NCBI GenBank assembly: GCA_034433795.1
Contig: DAOUAE010000099.1
Coordinates: 1-64,000 of the forward strand
Length of the DNA: 64,000 nt
Direction: 5' to 3'
Source: DAOUAE01 sp034433795
GTDB lineage: Bacteria > Chloroflexota > UBA6077 > FW602-bin22 > DAOUAE01
In this document: positions 16,779 to 25,409 of the stretch, one piece after another
How the letters are laid out: each line of letters opens with the position of its first letter
Position numbering within the stretch: position 1 is the stretch's first letter
Notes under the pieces: model-generated
Told to the model about the DNA's origin: nothing
Database searches by the model: none
What the model saw: the letters and a program-made list of their open reading frames with translations, nothing else
Translations under genes and position numbers: made by a program

Positions 16779-16981
16779 ACGCTCTCGGGCTGACGCCCGG
16801 CCGGCGGGCGCGGCTCTCGCTCGCCGCGAGACTGGTCTGCCAGCCAGGTCTGGAGCGCCTCTTCGACCACCTGGTGCAGGCTGCGGCGCTGGGCCCGGGC
16901 CAGGGCCCGCAGGGCGGTGTTGAGCGGGGCCGCGAGCGGCACAGCCAGGGTCCGGTGGGCACGGTGTCGGGCGGCCGACAT
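16775..16981 (-). CDS. Putative ribbon-helix-helix DNA-binding protein (68 aa)
   Basis: A 68-residue protein whose core reads like a CopG/Arc-type ribbon-helix-helix: a short beta strand (RTLAVPLA), helix 1 (PLNTALRALARAQRRS) and helix 2 (LHQVVEEALQTWLADQ). A basic, disordered tail follows. ATG 16981 has a GGGGAGGG SD. Such proteins act as dimeric repressors, often as antitoxins, but no toxin-like gene sits downstream; the only close neighbour is the convergent 90-residue gene. Fold assignment is by pattern only. Confidence 0.6.
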   Translation of the reverse strand: MSAARHRAHRTLAVPLAAPLNTALRALARAQRRSLHQVVEEALQTWLADQSRGEREPRPPAGRQPESV

Positions 16982-17065
16982 CTTCCCTCCCCACAGACAG
17001 TCTTCCGCCGATAGCCGGACAGATTCCGTACCAGGCCCGGCCCGCTGACGGGAGAGTTTGTTTGC

Positions 17066-17071
17066 TATACT
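17066..17071 (+). promoter_or_regulatory. -10 box (TATACT) of metal-ATPase cassette
   Basis: TATACT about 58 bases before the first gene of the cassette (ATG 17130). The -35 region is weak. Confidence 0.45.
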
Positions 17072-17129
17072 ATGGCCAGATACCGGGAGCCGGGTCGTCC
17101 GGCCCGCCTCCAGCAGGAGGAGAGACAGC

Positions 17130-17429
17130 ATGGACCACCGCGGAGATCGCGCCGAACTGGGTCGCCAGCTGGCGGTCGGGGCCCTCGGGGGCGCCCTGGT
17201 CGTCCTGGCCACTTCGCCCGCCTTCTGGCAGACCGCCCGCCGGTTTCTGGTGCTGACCCTAGCTCGGGGGATCACGGTCAGCCGGGCGCTGGGACGTCTG
17301 GCGGAGGAGGCGCGGCTCGAGGCTGAGGATCTGCTGGCCGAAGCCCAGGCGGTGGCCGGGCCGGCCCCAACGCCTCCGTCTACCGAAGAGCGCCCTCCCG
17401 CCCATGAAGCCGGTGGCCACGCCCACTGA
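17130..17429 (+). CDS. Small membrane-associated protein of P-type ATPase cassette (DUF5132-like)
   Basis: 99 residues. One hydrophobic helix (about 12-32, LAVGALGGALVVLATSPAFW) is followed by an amphipathic stretch (ARLEAEDLLAEAQAVA) and a Pro/His-rich tail (EERPPAHEAGGHAH) that could bind metal. It resembles the short DUF5132-type proteins found next to P1B ATPases and HMA-like proteins, but this is recognised from context more than sequence. ATG 17130 with AGGAGGAGAGA upstream. The 3' end overlaps the next gene by 26 bases, so the cassette is one operon. Confidence 0.65.
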   Translation: MDHRGDRAELGRQLAVGALGGALVVLATSPAFWQTARRFLVLTLARGITVSRALGRLAEEARLEAEDLLAEAQAVAGPAPTPPSTEERPPAHEAGGHAH

Positions 17430-18042
17430 CCCCTCCGGCCCGCAGCTCGTCTCGGCCCTGGCTGGTCGGCGCCGTTACCGCTGGCCACAGCTGCAGCGGG
17501 CGGAGGCCGCTGGCCAGCTGCTGGCCGAGCACCTGGCCAGGCTGCCCGGCGTTCAGGCTGTGCGTTTTTACCCCCTCAGCGGCTCGCTGGTGGTGCACTA
17601 CGATCCCCAGCGCTGCGATGTCCAGGCCCTGGAGGCGGCGCTGACCGCCTGGCGGCCTCCGGCCGCCCTCCTGCAGACCCGACAGTTGCTGCCGCACCGG
17701 ACCCACGATGTCTGGGGATGGCTGCTCCTGGCCCGCATCCTCTTCCAGCACCTGGTCCTGGAGCGCGACCGCCCGTTCCGCGGCCAGCGTCTGACGCACC
17801 TGTCGACCGCCCTTCTCCTGACCAGCACCCTGCCGCTCCTGCGCGGGGCGCTGGGCCGTCGGGAGCCGGGCCCCCACGCGCTGGAGATCCTGCTGAGCCT
17901 GGCCAACCTGCTCAGCCAGGAGCACCGTCGGACCACCGCTCTGCTCTGGCTGTTCCACCTGCCGGAGGTGGCCACCCTGGCTCGCTGGCTCTGGCAGCAG
18001 ATCGCCCGTCCGGCCGCCGTCACCGCCGAGGAGGTTCCGTGA
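17404..18042 (+). CDS. HMA-like domain membrane protein of P-type ATPase cassette
   Basis: 212 residues. The N-terminal part (about 20-75; LAEHLARLPGVQAVRFYPLS, GSLVVHYDP) has the ferredoxin-like fold of heavy-metal-associated domains but no CxxC. This matches the HMA_2-type domains that are not classical copper-binding modules. The rest holds a few hydrophobic helices (VWGWLLLARILFQHLVL, TALLLTSTLPLLRGALG), similar to the first membrane helices of the ATPase that follows. Its TGA overlaps the GTG of the ATPase gene (GTGA). Probably an accessory or regulatory subunit; function unproven. Confidence 0.65.
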   Translation: MKPVATPTDPSGPQLVSALAGRRRYRWPQLQRAEAAGQLLAEHLARLPGVQAVRFYPLSGSLVVHYDPQRCDVQALEAALTAWRPPAALLQTRQLLPHRTHDVWGWLLLARILFQHLVLERDRPFRGQRLTHLSTALLLTSTLPLLRGALGRREPGPHALEILLSLANLLSQEHRRTTALLWLFHLPEVATLARWLWQQIARPAAVTAEEVP

Positions 18043-20225
18043 AAACAACTCTGGCCCCTCCGATCCGCCCGCGTCTGGTCTCCGCAACCCCTGGCCGTCT
18101 GCGCCTGCGCCTGGAGCCCTGGCCGGCGCCGCTCGACCTGGCCGCCCTGAGCGCCCACCTGCGCCGGCTGCCCGTGGTCCGGGAGGTGGCCACGTACTGG
18201 CGAACCGGGAACCTGGTCATCCACTACCAGGGCCCCGACCCGTGGGTGGTCCTCCGGGCCCTGGAGACCGCTCTGACCGGCGAAGAGACCGGCTCGCCCC
18301 CTCCGGCTCCGCCGCGCTACGCCCTGGCTGAACGGGTGCCGCCGGGCGATCTCCTGCGGGTGGCCGCCGGGGGGCTGGCCCTGCTCTTTCTGGGGCTGCG
18401 CCGGCTCCGGCGCCCCACCGCCCCTCTGCTCGGTCCTCGCCTCCAGCTGGCGACCGCCCTGCTCACGCTGGTGACCGGTTACCCCTTCTTCCGGGGAGGC
18501 CTGCGGACGCTGCTGGGACGAGCCGCGCTGGATACTGATGCCCTTATCTCGGTGGCCACTATCGCCTCGGTCGCTCTGCGAGAGAACGTCGTCGCGCTGG
18601 TGGTGCTCTGGCTGCTCAACATCGGCGAGACGCTGCAGGGCCTGGTCCTCCGGCGGACCCGCCGGGCGATCGCCGCCCTCGTCTCCGTGGGCGAGCCCGA
18701 GGTCTGGGTAGAGGTTGAGGGCGTCGAGGTCCGGGTCCCGCTGGGCCAGGTCCAGCCTGGCGATCTGGTGGTCGTCTACCCACACCAGAAGATCCCGGTC
18801 GACGGAGTGGTCATCGCCGGCAGCGCCGCCGTCAACCAGGCGCCGATCACCGGCGAGTCGCTGCCGGTGGACAAGAACCCGGGCGACTGGGTCTACGCGG
18901 GCACGCTGGTCGAGGCCGGGACACTGCGGATCCGGGCCGAGCGGGTGGGCCAGGAGACGACGCTGGCTCGTCTCATCCAGCGCATCGAAGAGGCAGCCGC
19001 CAGTAAAGCCCCCATCGAACTGGTGGGACAGCGTTTTGCCCGGCGCTTCGTGCCCCTCTCGTTCATCCTGGCTGGGGGAGTCTTCCTGGCGACGCGGGAT
19101 GTCCGCCGGAGCATGACGATGCTGGTCATCGCCTGCCCCTGTGCCGCCGGGCTGGCCACGCCAACCGCGATCAGCGCCGCTATCGGCAGTGCCGCCCGCT
19201 ACGGTGTCCTGATCAAAGGCGGCACCCATCTGGAGATGGCCGGATACATCACGACGGTTATCTTCGACAAGACGGGGACGTTGACCGTGGGGCGTCCCCA
19301 GGTCAGCGACGTGGTGACGCTCCGTCCGGAGATCGACCCGGTCACGCTGCTGCAACTGGCGGCCAGCGCGGAGATCCACTGTCAGCACCCGTTGGCCGAG
19401 GCGGTGGTCCGCTACGCCCAGGCTCAGGCCATCTTCATCCCGCCGCATGAGGAGTGCGAGATCATCGTCGCCTTCGGCGTCCGGGCCGATGTCGACGGCC
19501 ACCGTCTTCTGGTCGGCAACGCCGACCTGCTCCAGCGGTTCGGCCTCGCCATCCCGCCGGCCGCTCAGGCCCAGGCGGCGGCGTTCGCCGCTCGGGGGCA
19601 GACCGCCCTCTATGTCGCTCGCGACGACGAGGTCCTGGGGCTGATCGCGATCAGCGACACCATCCGGCCGGAGGCCCCGGCGGCGGTGCGCCGTCTGCGG
19701 GCAGTGGGCGTCCGGCGGATCATCATGCTCACCGGCGATATCCCGGAGGCCGCCGCGGCCGTAGCCACTCACCTTGGCCTGACCGAGTACCAGGCCCGGA
19801 TGCTTCCCGAGGCCAAGCTGGAGTTCATTCGGGCGCTCCAGCAGGCCGGGGAGCGGGTGGCCATGGTCGGCGATGGCGTCAACGACGCCCCGGCCCTGGC
19901 TCAGGCCGACCTCGGGATCGCCATGGGCACGGCCGGGTCGGATGTGGCCATCGAGGCCGCCGACATCGCGCTGGCGGGTAACGACCTCCGCCAGATCGCC
20001 GACATCATCCAGCTGGGACGACAGACGCTCCGGATCATCCGCCAGAACTACGGTCTGGCCATCGGGGTCAACGCCGGCGGACTCCTGGCCAGCGCGGCCG
20101 GCCGGCTGAGTCCGGTGCTGGCGGCCGTTCTGCACAACGCCAGCAGCCTGGCCGTCGTTCTCAACTCCGCCCGTCTGGTCGGCTACCGGCTCGATCCGAC
20201 GCGGGCGCTTCCACCCCGGGCCTGA
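18039..20225 (+). CDS. P1B-type metal-transporting ATPase (CtpC-like)
   Basis: 728 residues. The N-terminal HMA-like domain (about 8-62) lacks CxxC. The catalytic motifs are complete: TGES (about 271), the membrane CPC motif in VIACPCAAGLATPTA (about 366), DKTGTLT (about 410), the HP pair in CQHPLAEA (about 450) and MVGDGVNDAPAL (about 611). The CPC context with SAAIGSAARYGVLIKGG and the last helix motif HNASSLAVVLNSARL resemble the mycobacterial CtpC group (linked to Mn/Zn homeostasis) rather than CopA. It exports a transition metal at the cost of ATP; the metal is not certain. GTG 18039 overlaps the previous stop. Confidence 0.88.
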   Translation: MKTTLAPPIRPRLVSATPGRLRLRLEPWPAPLDLAALSAHLRRLPVVREVATYWRTGNLVIHYQGPDPWVVLRALETALTGEETGSPPPAPPRYALAERVPPGDLLRVAAGGLALLFLGLRRLRRPTAPLLGPRLQLATALLTLVTGYPFFRGGLRTLLGRAALDTDALISVATIASVALRENVVALVVLWLLNIGETLQGLVLRRTRRAIAALVSVGEPEVWVEVEGVEVRVPLGQVQPGDLVVVYPHQKIPVDGVVIAGSAAVNQAPITGESLPVDKNPGDWVYAGTLVEAGTLRIRAERVGQETTLARLIQRIEEAAASKAPIELVGQRFARRFVPLSFILAGGVFLATRDVRRSMTMLVIACPCAAGLATPTAISAAIGSAARYGVLIKGGTHLEMAGYITTVIFDKTGTLTVGRPQVSDVVTLRPEIDPVTLLQLAASAEIHCQHPLAEAVVRYAQAQAIFIPPHEECEIIVAFGVRADVDGHRLLVGNADLLQRFGLAIPPAAQAQAAAFAARGQTALYVARDDEVLGLIAISDTIRPEAPAAVRRLRAVGVRRIIMLTGDIPEAAAAVATHLGLTEYQARMLPEAKLEFIRALQQAGERVAMVGDGVNDAPALAQADLGIAMGTAGSDVAIEAADIALAGNDLRQIADIIQLGRQTLRIIRQNYGLAIGVNAGGLLASAAGRLSPVLAAVLHNASSLAVVLNSARLVGYRLDPTRALPPRA

Positions 20226-20242
20226 CGGGGCGGCCCATCGGC

Positions 20243-20248
20243 TATAAT
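20243..20248 (+). promoter_or_regulatory. -10 box (TATAAT) of cation/proton antiporter gene
   Basis: Perfect TATAAT 107 bases upstream of ATG 20355, leaving a GC-rich leader of about 100 bases. No good -35. Confidence 0.5.
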
Positions 20249-20354
20249 CTTGGCCGGTGCGCCGCTCACGTCCGGGCTCTTCCCGGCTGTGCTGATCGCC
20301 GCACCAGCACGATTCGTCCCCTGGGCAGCACCGGACAGGCGAAGGCGGGAGCCG

Positions 20355-21653
20355 ATGGAACTGGGACAGCGCATTCTTTTCGATCTCTTTCTCCTTTTCA
20401 GCTTCGGCAAATTGTTCGGCTGGCTGGCCGTCCGTCTGCGTCAGCCGCCGGTGCTGGGCGAACTGGTCGCTGGCATGATCATCGGCCCCTACGCCCTGGG
20501 GCTGGTCGGCCACCCGGGCCCGGAACTCATCGCCCAGCTGGGCTCCTACGAGGCGGCCAAAGCGGCGCTCGACGGCGCCTACCACACCGTCTCCGAACTG
20601 GGGCTGATCTTTCTGCTCTTCTTCATCGGCCTGGAGACGCGGGTCGAAGACATCTTCGATGTCGGCCGGCGGGCGGTGGTTGTGGCCACGTTAGGGGTAG
20701 CCCTGCCGTTTCTCTTCGGCTACGGCTTCATGCGCCTGACCGGCAGCACGGAGGTCGAGGCGCTCTTTGTCGGGGCGGCCCTGGTGGCCACCAGCACCGG
20801 CATCACCGCGCGGGTCCTGCGCGACCTGGGGGTCATCCGCACCACCGCCGCCCGCGTCATCCTGGGGGCGGCGGTCATCGACGACGTGCTGAGCCTGCTC
20901 CTTCTGGCGGTGGTGGCGGGCCTGGCCGGCGCTCGTCGCAGCACCCCGCTGGATATCGTCGTCCTGGTCGTCGAGGCGCTCCTCTTCGCCCTCTTCGTCG
21001 TGCTGGTCGGCACCGGGCTGGTCCGGCGCTATGGACCCCATCTGCGCGAGACCCCGCTGGTCAACGTGCCCTTCGTGGTCGGCGTGGGGGCCTGCCTGGG
21101 ACTGGCCGCCCTGGCCGGCTTCGTCGGCCTCTCCCCGCTGGTCGGGGCCTTTCTGGCCGGGATGGTGCTGGCCGAGGCCCGGGCCCACTTTGATATCGAA
21201 AGCGCCGCCCTGCCGGTCTACGAACTCTTCGTCCCCTTCTTCTTCGTGGTGACCGGCACCCAGGTGGACATCCGCCTCTTTCTCCGGACCGAGGTCCTGG
21301 GGCTGACGGCCGTTCTCACGCTTCTGGCCATCGCCGGGAAGTTTCTCGGCTGCGGGCTGGGAGCGCTGGGGATGGAGTGGCGCGAGGTGCTGGTGGTGGC
21401 GGTGGGCATGGTCCCGCGCGGCGAGGTTGGCCTCATCGCCGTGAGCATGGGCCGGGCCCTGGGGACGGTTCCGGAGGAGGTCTTCGCCGCCGTGGTGGCG
21501 TTGAGCGTGCTGACCACTCTGCTCGTTATTCCGATTCTCACCCGTCTCTACGCCGGGCCCCCATTGCCGGAGATCTTCGTCGAGCCCGACGATATGGCCC
21601 AGACCGGCTACCTGCCCAACCTGGGGGTCGGACGCCCGATGCTGGGGAAGTAG
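20355..21653 (+). CDS. CPA2-family cation:proton antiporter (KefB/NapA-like)
   Basis: 432 residues with about 12 transmembrane helices. Conserved CPA2 features are PPVLGELVAGMIIGPYALG in helix 1-2, LGLIFLLFFIGLETRVEDI, the discontinuous helix with ALVATSTGITARVLRDLG, and GAAVIDDVLSLLLLA, whose acidic residues bind the ion. It has no C-terminal TrkA-N domain, so it is a plain Na+/H+ or K+/H+ exchanger rather than KefC proper. ATG 20355 has GGCGGGAG upstream. It follows the P-type ATPase gene but has its own promoter. Confidence 0.87.
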   Translation: MELGQRILFDLFLLFSFGKLFGWLAVRLRQPPVLGELVAGMIIGPYALGLVGHPGPELIAQLGSYEAAKAALDGAYHTVSELGLIFLLFFIGLETRVEDIFDVGRRAVVVATLGVALPFLFGYGFMRLTGSTEVEALFVGAALVATSTGITARVLRDLGVIRTTAARVILGAAVIDDVLSLLLLAVVAGLAGARRSTPLDIVVLVVEALLFALFVVLVGTGLVRRYGPHLRETPLVNVPFVVGVGACLGLAALAGFVGLSPLVGAFLAGMVLAEARAHFDIESAALPVYELFVPFFFVVTGTQVDIRLFLRTEVLGLTAVLTLLAIAGKFLGCGLGALGMEWREVLVVAVGMVPRGEVGLIAVSMGRALGTVPEEVFAAVVALSVLTTLLVIPILTRLYAGPPLPEIFVEPDDMAQTGYLPNLGVGRPMLGK

Positions 21654-21692
21654 GCGTCCGGCCGGTCTTTGGCGTCGGCCCACTGCCTGCGG

Positions 21693-21698
21693 TATAAT
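21693..21698 (+). promoter_or_regulatory. -10 box (TATAAT) of small basic membrane-protein gene
   Basis: TATAAT 44 bases upstream of GTG 21743. The in-frame GTG at 21704 would lie at the transcription start and has no SD. Confidence 0.5.
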
Positions 21699-21742
21699 CA
21701 GCGGTGGCAGACCGCCCGACCCGGGCCAGAGAGGAGAGACGC

Positions 21743-22000
21743 GTGGCCAAGAAAGGCAAGCACCGCCCCCGGCGCCATCGCCCGGTGGCCACCATGCGCC
21801 CGCCAGCCTCCCCGGCTGCGCCGGCGGCCTCCCCCTCCACGCCCGCCGAGCGACCACCGGTCGCCCTCCGACCGCCCCGGCCAGCCGGCCCTGCTCTGCC
21901 AACCGACTATACGTATGTCAAGCAAGACCTGCGCCGGATCGCCCTCCTCTCGGCCGGCGCCTTCGCCATCCTGGGGCTGCTCAGCCTGGTGATCCGCTGA
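21743..22000 (+). CDS. Small basic Pro/Ala-rich protein with C-terminal membrane anchor (85 aa)
   Basis: Unknown function. A very basic N terminus (AKKGKHRPRRHRP) leads to a Pro/Ala-rich linker (about 20-52). A single C-terminal transmembrane helix follows (IALLSAGAFAILGLLSLVIR), so it would be tail-anchored with the basic part in the cytoplasm. GTG 21743 has a GAGGAGAG SD. The last 20 bases overlap the convergent GT9 gene. Confidence 0.65.
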   Translation: MAKKGKHRPRRHRPVATMRPPASPAAPAASPSTPAERPPVALRPPRPAGPALPTDYTYVKQDLRRIALLSAGAFAILGLLSLVIR

Positions 22001-23078
22001 GGAACGGCCGGAGATACCGGGCCGCCGCCGCCACCACCATCTCCGGCGAGATCAGGTCCAGGCAGTCGCGGGTGGCACAGCCCTCGCGCCAGCCCAGACG
22101 ATGCCCCCGGTAGAAACAGGGACTGCACGGCAGATCCACCCGCACCACAGTGTGCCGCTTCCCCCCGGCTCCATCGTAGGGTCCCCAGGCCCGGTGGTTG
22201 GAGAGACCGAAGATGGCGACCACCGGCGTCCCGACCGCCGCCGCCAGGTGCATCACCCCGCTATCGTTGCCGATGAAAAGGTCCACCCGGGCCAGCAGCG
22301 CCGCCAGCTGCTTGACGGTGGTCCGACCGACCAGGTTGAGCGGGGCCGTCCGCATCAGCCCGGCCACGGTCTCGCCCAGTTCCTGCTCCTCCGGCCCGCC
22401 GACCAGAACGATCCGGGCGCGGTAGGCCTCGACCAGCCGGTCGGCCAGCCGGGCGAACCGGTCGGCCGGCCAGCGCCGGGCCAGGCTGTAGCGCCCCGAC
22501 CCGGGGTGGATGGCCACCGTCGGCCGGTGGACCGGTTCCAGCAGGCGGGCGGCCATGGCCGCATCGGCCGGCGAATAGGTGATCTCCAGCGGCCGGGGGC
22601 GCCCGTCGGCCCCGGCGCACGCGGCCAGGGCCAGCCAGTACTCGGCCTCGTGACAGGCCCCAAAACCCTGGTCCGGGACGCGGTCGGTCAGGAACCAGCC
22701 CCGACCGTTGTCGAGGCCGATCCGGCGGGGCGCCCCGCTGGCCAGGACCAGGGCCGCGAACTTGAGGGTCCCCCAGCGCGTCGTCAGGTGATGGCAGAGC
22801 AACAGGACATCGTAGCGTCGAGCCCGGAGCCCCCGGCAGAGATCCAGCACCGCCCTCAGGCTGCCCGGGGTGAAGGCCCGCCAGGGGGTGTCGTAGCGGA
22901 ACTTATCGAACGGCAGCAGCCGGTCGACCAGCGGCGAGCCTTCCAGAACCGGGACAGCGCGGGCGGTGAGAAGAACGTCGATCGTGGCCTGGGGGAACGC
23001 CTCGCGCAGCGCCCGCAGGGCTGGCGTGATGGTGAGCACGCCCCCCAGGTCGTCGAATTTCACCACCAGGAACCGCAC
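21981..23078 (-). CDS. GT9 family (heptosyltransferase-like) glycosyltransferase, third of three
   Basis: 365 residues, GT-B fold. The N terminus VRFLVVKFDDLGGVLTITPALRALREAFP is the GT9 start motif in a slightly altered form (usually GDxxLxTPxL). The C-terminal half has VAIHPGSGRYSLARRWPADRF and FIGNDSGVMHLAAAVGTPVV, followed by AIFG. A four-cysteine segment near the C terminus (PCSPCFYRG, then CATRDCLDLI) is shared with the two paralogues upstream. GT9 enzymes add heptose or other sugars to lipopolysaccharide-like acceptors. GTG 23078 has GGGGAGAAGG upstream; 15 bases separate it from the previous gene. Confidence 0.85.
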   Translation of the reverse strand: MRFLVVKFDDLGGVLTITPALRALREAFPQATIDVLLTARAVPVLEGSPLVDRLLPFDKFRYDTPWRAFTPGSLRAVLDLCRGLRARRYDVLLLCHHLTTRWGTLKFAALVLASGAPRRIGLDNGRGWFLTDRVPDQGFGACHEAEYWLALAACAGADGRPRPLEITYSPADAAMAARLLEPVHRPTVAIHPGSGRYSLARRWPADRFARLADRLVEAYRARIVLVGGPEEQELGETVAGLMRTAPLNLVGRTTVKQLAALLARVDLFIGNDSGVMHLAAAVGTPVVAIFGLSNHRAWGPYDGAGGKRHTVVRVDLPCSPCFYRGHRLGWREGCATRDCLDLISPEMVVAAAARYLRPFLSGSPG

Positions 23079-23093
23079 CGCCTTCTCCCCGTG

Positions 23094-24242
23094 TCAGAGC
23101 CAGCGCGGGAGGCTGGTCGCCGTCGACAGCGCGCGCACGGCCGCCAGCACCATTTCGGGCGTGATCGCGGCCATGCAGATATGCGGATGGTCCTGGTCCG
23201 GAGTGTAGCCGTAGCGCTGGCAGGCCGGGCAAGCGACAGCGGCCCGAACGACCAGGTGGCGGTCGGGAGGACCGTAGGGCCCGAAGCGCGTGGGGTCGCT
23301 GGGCCCAAAGAGATGGACGGTCGGCGTCCCCAGCGCCACCGCCAGATGAAGTGGCCCGCAGTCCGGACCGAGGACCAGGGCCGCCCGCTGCAGCACCGCG
23401 GCCAGCACCCCCAGCGAGGTCTGACCGGCCAGATCGACGACCGGCCGGGTGAGTTGAGCCTGGATGGCCGCCGTCAGGGCCCGCTCAGCCGCTCCCCCCG
23501 TCAGGACCACCCTCCACCCCTCGGCCTGGAGCGCGCTGACGACGGCCGCCCAGCCCTCGACCGTCCAGTGCTTGCCGTACCCTCCTGCCCCGGGGTGGAC
23601 CACGAGGAAGGGCGCGCCCGGTGGCACCCCAGCCCGCGCGAGCAGGTCGCGCGCCGCCTGACGCTCGGCCCGGCTGGTCACAAACTCCAGCGGGCCCGGC
23701 GCGGCCGGCACACCCAGACTGGTCAGAAGAACCAGGTTGCGCTCGACCTCGTGGAGCGGTCCGGGGCCCAGACAGCGGTGTGTCAGCAGCGGGGATACCA
23801 GCGGGTGGGCGAAGCCGACCCGGACCGGGATGCCGGCCAGAGCCAGAGCCAGGGCCCCCCACCAGAAATCGGCCCGGAAGTTCAGGGCGCAGTCGAACCG
23901 TTCGTCCCGGAGCCGGCGGACCAGTTGCCAGAGGCGATGGGCGGCGTCGAAGGCCGACCGGCGGGGCCGCCGGTCGAACCAGGGGAAGGGGAAAGCGAGA
24001 ACGCGGTCCACCCAGGGGTTGTGCTGCAGAACCTCGGCCCCCCAGGGGCCAACCAGCGCGACGATCTCGGCCCGGGGAAAGGCCGCCCGCAGCGCCCGCA
24101 GGGCCGGGGTGAGAAAAAGAAGATCGCCCAGGTGATCGGGACGGACCACCAGGAGCCGGCGCCAGGGCCGGGCCGGTTGCCGGGCGAAGAGCGGGCTGAG
24201 CGTGGCCCCCAGACGGACCAGGAGACGCCGATGGTACGCCAT
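23094..24242 (-). CDS. GT9 family (heptosyltransferase-like) glycosyltransferase, second of three
   Basis: 382 residues. The N-terminal motif VVRPDHLGDLLFLTPALRAL is the standard GT9 GDLL..TPxL site. The C-terminal half has FLVVHPGAGGYGKHWTVEGW and VLGPDCGPLHLAVALGTPTV, the donor-site region where most relatives have NDSGPMH. A cysteine segment (CPACQRYGY and HICMAAITPEMV) is present. It probably transfers a sugar to a surface glycan or glycolipid. Only six bases separate it from the first GT9 gene, so the three are cotranscribed. Confidence 0.85.
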   Translation of the reverse strand: MAYHRRLLVRLGATLSPLFARQPARPWRRLLVVRPDHLGDLLFLTPALRALRAAFPRAEIVALVGPWGAEVLQHNPWVDRVLAFPFPWFDRRPRRSAFDAAHRLWQLVRRLRDERFDCALNFRADFWWGALALALAGIPVRVGFAHPLVSPLLTHRCLGPGPLHEVERNLVLLTSLGVPAAPGPLEFVTSRAERQAARDLLARAGVPPGAPFLVVHPGAGGYGKHWTVEGWAAVVSALQAEGWRVVLTGGAAERALTAAIQAQLTRPVVDLAGQTSLGVLAAVLQRAALVLGPDCGPLHLAVALGTPTVHLFGPSDPTRFGPYGPPDRHLVVRAAVACPACQRYGYTPDQDHPHICMAAITPEMVLAAVRALSTATSLPRWL

Positions 24243-24248
24243 CGCTCT

Positions 24249-25409
24249 CTACCTCAGCGAGCAGGCCGGGGTGGCCCGGCCCAGACGCTCGACCGCCGCC
24301 CAGACCTGGTCCACCGTGACCGCGGTCAGACAGCGTCGGTGGGGACAGGTCGCCCACCAGCCCCGGTCGAAACAGGGGCTACAGGGGACGCCAGCCCAGA
24401 CCGCCTGGCCGCCGCAGTAGGGGCCGTAGACCCGCGGGTCCGAGGGGCCGAAGATGGCCACCGCCGGCGTCCCCACCGCCACCGCCAGATGCATCGTCCC
24501 GCTGTCGTTGCCCAGAAAGAGCGACGCCCGCTGGAGGAGAGCGCCGAGCTGACCGAAGGTCAGTCGCTCACTGAGGTCCAGAGCCGGCACCGTGAGATGC
24601 TGGCGGACGGCCTGGACCACCGCGCGGTCGGCGGCCGCGCCGACCAGCGCGACCTCGTAGCCGGCGCGGTGCAGGCGGGCGATGATCTGGGCGTAGCGGT
24701 CCGGCGGCCAGCGCTTGGCCTCGAGAACCATCCCCGGGTTGCTTCCGCCGCCGGGATGGACGACCGCCAGGGGACCGCCACGCCAGCCGGCCGCCTGGAG
24801 CGCCGCCAGCGCCGCCGTCCGGTCAGCGGGGGCTGGGAAGAACTCCGGGCGGGCGCCCTCGGTCGGCAGACCGAGGGCCTGCAGACAGGCCAGATAGCGG
24901 TCCACCTCGTGCGCCAGACCGGTCACCGGCACGGCCACGGTCAGAGTCGCACCGCGTCCGGCGCTGTCCAGGCCGACACGGTGGGGGATGCCGGCCAGCC
25001 AGGGCAGTAGACACAGCCAAAATGAGCGCTCAAAGACCAGTGCGCAGTCGTAGCCTCCCTGGCGCAGGCGCCAGGCCAGGCGCAGGTACTCGCCCAGCGT
25101 GTAGCGGCCGGCGCCGGCCACCCGTCCGGCCTCGATGAGGCGGTGGACATGGGGGTTGTTCTGAAGGGCTGGCCGCGACCAGGCGCCGACCACGAAGTCA
25201 ATGGTGGTCTCGGGCCAGGCCCGGTGGAGGGCGGCCAGGGCGGCTGTGGCCGCCAGGACATCGCCCAGGCAGCAGGGTTTGATGACAACCACCCGGCGCG
25301 GCGGGGTAGGAGGGAAGGGGCGTCGGAAGAGGGGGGCCAGCCGGGGCGCCGCCGCCTCAAAGAGACGAACCGCCAGCGGTTCAGGCAGAGGGAGCGGTGT
25401 GGCCGGCAC
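24249..25409 (-). CDS. GT9 family (heptosyltransferase-like) glycosyltransferase, first of three
   Basis: 386 residues with an N-terminal extension of about 35 residues before RRVVVIKPCCLGDVLAATAAL. Donor-site motifs are AVVHPGGGSNPGMVLEAKRW and LGNDSGTMHLAVAVGTPAV. The C-terminal cysteine segment is PCSPCFDRGWWATCPHRRC. The gene begins at GTG 25409, inside the last 29 bases of fabZ, so translation is coupled to FabZ. The co-occurrence of fabZ with three GT9 genes points to glycolipid or lipid-linked polysaccharide synthesis (inference). Confidence 0.85.
   Translation of the reverse strand: MPATPLPLPEPLAVRLFEAAAPRLAPLFRRPFPPTPPRRVVVIKPCCLGDVLAATAALAALHRAWPETTIDFVVGAWSRPALQNNPHVHRLIEAGRVAGAGRYTLGEYLRLAWRLRQGGYDCALVFERSFWLCLLPWLAGIPHRVGLDSAGRGATLTVAVPVTGLAHEVDRYLACLQALGLPTEGARPEFFPAPADRTAALAALQAAGWRGGPLAVVHPGGGSNPGMVLEAKRWPPDRYAQIIARLHRAGYEVALVGAAADRAVVQAVRQHLTVPALDLSERLTFGQLGALLQRASLFLGNDSGTMHLAVAVGTPAVAIFGPSDPRVYGPYCGGQAVWAGVPCSPCFDRGWWATCPHRRCLTAVTVDQVWAAVERLGRATPACSLR

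Noticed and set aside
14042..17014. A 990-codon plus-strand frame across the GT-C gene and beyond
   Set aside because: Pro/Gln/Arg-rich shadow of the membrane protein; no start signal and no motif.
17072..17326. Leaderless start at ATG 17072 just after the TATACT box
   Set aside because: The frame encodes an Arg/Gly/Pro-rich shadow with no SD; the ATG at 17130 in another frame has an AGGAGGAGAGA SD and a sensible membrane protein.
20250..20354. Longer N terminus of the cation/proton antiporter
   Set aside because: The extra 35 residues begin at the edge of the -10 box and add no membrane helix typical of the family; ATG 20355 has an SD.
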